Positions 61,841-64,000 of a stretch of 64,000 nucleotides of DNA are shown piece by piece. Below the pieces are notes generated by a model, which made no database searches, was not told where the DNA came from, and worked only from the letters and a program-made list of their open reading frames with translations. The stretch's first letter is position 1. Each line of letters begins with the position of its first letter. This DNA comes from Caryophanales bacterium UBA5603 (GTDB lineage Bacteria; Bacillota_I; Bacilli_A; Izemoplasmatales; Hujiaoplasmataceae). A program made the position numbers and the translations under genes. The stretch is from positions 12,523 to 76,522 of the forward strand of contig DILB01000010.1 of NCBI GenBank assembly GCA_002424815.1, given 5' to 3'.

Positions 61841-63607
61841 ATGAACGAAGCTATTCGCGCCAAATTGCAATCCTTACCGGAAATGCCGGGTAGTTATCAG
61901 ATGTTAGATCAAAATAATCAGATTATTTACGTAGGCAAAGCAAAGAATCTTAAAAATCGAATTAAGACTTATTTCGTTGGCTCTCATGATGAAAAAACAA
62001 CACGACTCGTTCGTGATATTATCGATTTTCGATATTTGGTCACCCAATCAGAGTTGGAAGCTTTTTTGCTTGAAATCTCTTTAATCAAGGAACATCGCCC
62101 GAAATACAATGTGATGTTAATGGATGATAAAACTTATCCCTATATCGAAATAACTCACGAGAAATATCCAAAAATTATCATGACAAGAAAAGTTACCAAG
62201 AAAAACCGCTTTCTTTTTGGCCCTTATCCTAATGTGATGAGCGCGCGTGATACGGTTGATCTACTCAATCGGATTTATCCCCTTCGAAAATGTCAGACGC
62301 TTCCAAAAAAGGGTTGTCTCTATTATCATATTGGCCAATGTCTCGGTCCATGTGTCTACCCAGTCCCAGAAGAAGAAACTTCCCGAATTGTCGAAGAAAT
62401 TCGTCAGTTTTTATCTGGCAATACGACATATCTCCTTGCGAAGTTAAACAAAAAAATGGTTGAACACGCAGATAAAATGGAGTATGAAAAAGCGAAAGAG
62501 ATTAAAGATTTAATTGCGTCAGTGGATAAAACAACCCAAAAACAACAAATTATTTTTGCTGATCAAAAAGATCGAGATATCATCAATTATTATGATAATG
62601 GTGAGTTTTTAGCAATCACGATTTTGTTCATGCGTCATGGAAAAATCGTGTTTTCAGACACCTCCATCCACGATTTTTTTGATGAGCCTGTGGAAACCCT
62701 CTTGGCTTTTTTGGCTCAATTTTATGATAAGCATTTAATGCCCTCAGAGGTCCTTTTGCCTCAATCACTTTCATCCGATTTATTAAATAACATTTTCGAA
62801 AATAAATACTTGATACCCAAACGCGGTGACAAGTTGAAATTAATCAATACAGCCTATGAAAACGCAAAAATTTATTTAGAAACCAATCTGCAAATTCATC
62901 TTCAAAAATTGAAACGAACTCTCGGAGCTGTTGATTCACTAGCTAAAAAGATTGGCCTCGACTCTATCAAAAGAATCGAAGCTTTTGATAATTCAAATAC
63001 ACAAGGAACTCAACCGGTTTCGGCGATGGTTGTTTTTATTAATGGACTACCTGATAAAAAAAGTTATCGCAAATATCAAGTAAAATCGATATCAGGTCCC
63101 GATGATTATGGGACGATGCGGGAAATAATATACCGACGATATCAACGACTTTTGATGGAAGGCTTGAGTGAAAAGCCAGATCTTATAATCATGGATGGTG
63201 GCCTTGGTCAAGTTCGTGCTTGTAAAGAAATCCTTTCTACGTTGTTTCTTGATATTCCCGTCATCGGATTACAGAAAGATTCATTTCACAAAACCGATGC
63301 AATCATCGGTTTGAATGAAGAAATAATTTCATTGGATCGACATGCACCTCTATATGTTTTTCTTACAAAAGTTCAAGAAGAAGCCCATCGATTTGCAATA
63401 ACTTATCATCGAGAAAAACAATCTAAACAAATCTTCGCATCAATTCTAGATCAAATTCCCTTAATAGGTAAAATATCGAAGCAAAAACTGTTGGAAAAGT
63501 ATAAAACAATTGAAGCGATAAAAAATGCGAGTGATCAAGAATTAAAAGCATTAGGTATCAAAGAATCAGCAATTGAAAACTTAAAAATTGCGTTGCTCAA
63601 GAAGTGA
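61841..63607 (+). CDS. uvrC: Excinuclease ABC subunit C
   Basis: A 588-residue nuclease of nucleotide excision repair. The GIY-YIG domain (PGSYQMLDQNNQIIYVGKAKNLKNR, position about 12-36), the Cys-rich segment LRKCQTLPKKGCLYYHIGQCLGPC, the UvrB-binding UVR segment near 203-235, the RNase H-like C-nuclease (RIEAFDNSNTQGTQPV; MDGGLGQV) and the C-terminal helix-hairpin-helix are in order. RBS GAGGAGGTG. Its 3' end is folded into its own terminator. Confidence 0.96.
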   Translation: MNEAIRAKLQSLPEMPGSYQMLDQNNQIIYVGKAKNLKNRIKTYFVGSHDEKTTRLVRDIIDFRYLVTQSELEAFLLEISLIKEHRPKYNVMLMDDKTYPYIEITHEKYPKIIMTRKVTKKNRFLFGPYPNVMSARDTVDLLNRIYPLRKCQTLPKKGCLYYHIGQCLGPCVYPVPEEETSRIVEEIRQFLSGNTTYLLAKLNKKMVEHADKMEYEKAKEIKDLIASVDKTTQKQQIIFADQKDRDIINYYDNGEFLAITILFMRHGKIVFSDTSIHDFFDEPVETLLAFLAQFYDKHLMPSEVLLPQSLSSDLLNNIFENKYLIPKRGDKLKLINTAYENAKIYLETNLQIHLQKLKRTLGAVDSLAKKIGLDSIKRIEAFDNSNTQGTQPVSAMVVFINGLPDKKSYRKYQVKSISGPDDYGTMREIIYRRYQRLLMEGLSEKPDLIIMDGGLGQVRACKEILSTLFLDIPVIGLQKDSFHKTDAIIGLNEEIISLDRHAPLYVFLTKVQEEAHRFAITYHREKQSKQIFASILDQIPLIGKISKQKLLEKYKTIEAIKNASDQELKALGIKESAIENLKIALLKK

Positions 63608-63625
63608 GAGTAACGCGATTTTTCT
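63586..63625 (+). terminator. Terminator built into the 3' end of uvrC
   Basis: AATTGCGTTGCTC (63586-63598) pairs over 13 positions, two of them G-U, with GAGTAACGCGATT (63608-63620), and TTT follows. The stop codon TGA lies in the loop. Confidence 0.75.
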
Positions 63626-63670
63626 ATGCTTATTTTATTGTTTGTGATAAAATGATGGAAGGTGATGGAT

Positions 63671-64000
63671 ATGTCCCAATTTGTTTACGGGCCTTTACAT
63701 AGTGTGATTGTTGAAAATCGCATTGTAACGATAAAAATCAAAAAACGCATTATTTACTACTACATGCCCAAAGGTTTATTTACAACCTTTCTTCAATATT
63801 TAAACGAGGGAATTTACCTTTTCATGACTGTTTCTGAACATCAAAAACGGATAAAAGGTGTGATGGCGTATTCCGTTGAGTCACTTGAAAAGATCCTTTA
63901 TCCCGACCGTCAGAATCCAAGGATATTTTACGATACAAAAATCATAAAAAGCGGGATTAAAAATATTGTCAATGGGACACAACCCAAATTATTTCTTGAT
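63671..64000 (+). CDS. 5' part of an unrecognised protein, possibly a 3'-5' exonuclease
   Basis: The frame is open from ATG 63671 to the window edge, 110 residues, with GGAAGGTG six bases upstream. The visible part is an N-terminal beta-rich, basic domain (IVTIKIKKRIIYYYMPKG; GVMAYSVESLEKILYP). It ends ..NGTQPKLFLD, which could be the first strand and aspartate of a DEDD exonuclease (D-x-E) continuing beyond the window. That reading is weak. The gene follows uvrC in the same direction. Confidence 0.7.
   Translation, partial: MSQFVYGPLHSVIVENRIVTIKIKKRIIYYYMPKGLFTTFLQYLNEGIYLFMTVSEHQKRIKGVMAYSVESLEKILYPDRQNPRIFYDTKIIKSGIKNIVNGTQPKLFLD

Noticed and set aside
1..64000. Possible use of TGA as tryptophan, as in Mycoplasma
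   Set aside because: Trp is TGG throughout, and TGA ends several genes exactly at operon overlaps, so the standard code applies.

Overview
The window looks like a low-GC, wall-less or Firmicute-derived bacterium of the Acholeplasma/Izemoplasma/Haloplasma kind. Six of its proteins are lipoproteins whose lipobox Cys is followed by Thr, usually in runs. A laminaribiose phosphorylase of the type known from Acholeplasma is present. TGA is a true stop: it ends sufU, the first permease, the GH5, thiI, an acetyltransferase and uvrC, several in ATGA overlaps. The genetic code is therefore standard and not the Mycoplasma code. The genus is inference.

Layout. 1-2.5 kb: the end of a secreted protein, then a NiCo-riboswitch-controlled CDF metal exporter. 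2.6-7.0 kb: a giant surface lipoprotein of eight CBM4-like modules. 7.2-13.2 kb: an MgtC-like protein, the sufCDSUB Fe-S operon and a c-di-AMP receptor. 13.3-36.4 kb: a beta-glucan (laminarin-type) utilisation locus with GH94, GH16, two GH30, GH5, GH3, two solute-binding proteins, two permease pairs, and two large membrane proteins (NHL-TPR-YIP1 and DUF5696-like). 36.5-38.5 kb: a VTC polyphosphate polymerase, a DUF4956 protein and a PucR-type HTH protein. 38.5-44.5 kb: an MsmX-like ATPase, a ComK-like protein, pgk, an HPr-like gene, tpiA and an S41 lipoprotein. 44.6-49.5 kb: rpsD and a free-Met-sulfoxide reductase on the minus strand, then thiI, an acetyltransferase and pepF. 49.6-56.2 kb: two large surface lipoproteins. 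56.3-64 kb: a SpoU methyltransferase, the rimP-nusA-ylxR-ylxQ-infB-rbfA operon, uvrC and the start of another gene. No intergenic gap exceeds 300 bases. I saw no tRNA, rRNA, IS element or CRISPR array.

How it works together. The strongest system-level signal is one palindromic LacI/CcpA-type operator (about TGTAAAYGGTTACA). It occurs at all five transcription units of the glucan locus (2567, 13309, 16842, 23056, 24957) and ties the CBM-only scaffold lipoprotein at 2.6 kb to the enzymes and transporters more than 10 kb away. The model is as follows. The scaffold holds beta-glucan at the cell surface and a lipid-anchored GH30 trims beta-1,6 branches outside. Two ABC systems, probably sharing the MsmX-like ATPase, import fairly long oligosaccharides. 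Signal-less GH16, GH30, GH5 and GH3 enzymes and laminaribiose phosphorylase degrade them inside to glucose and glucose-1-phosphate. No LacI-family regulator is encoded in the window.
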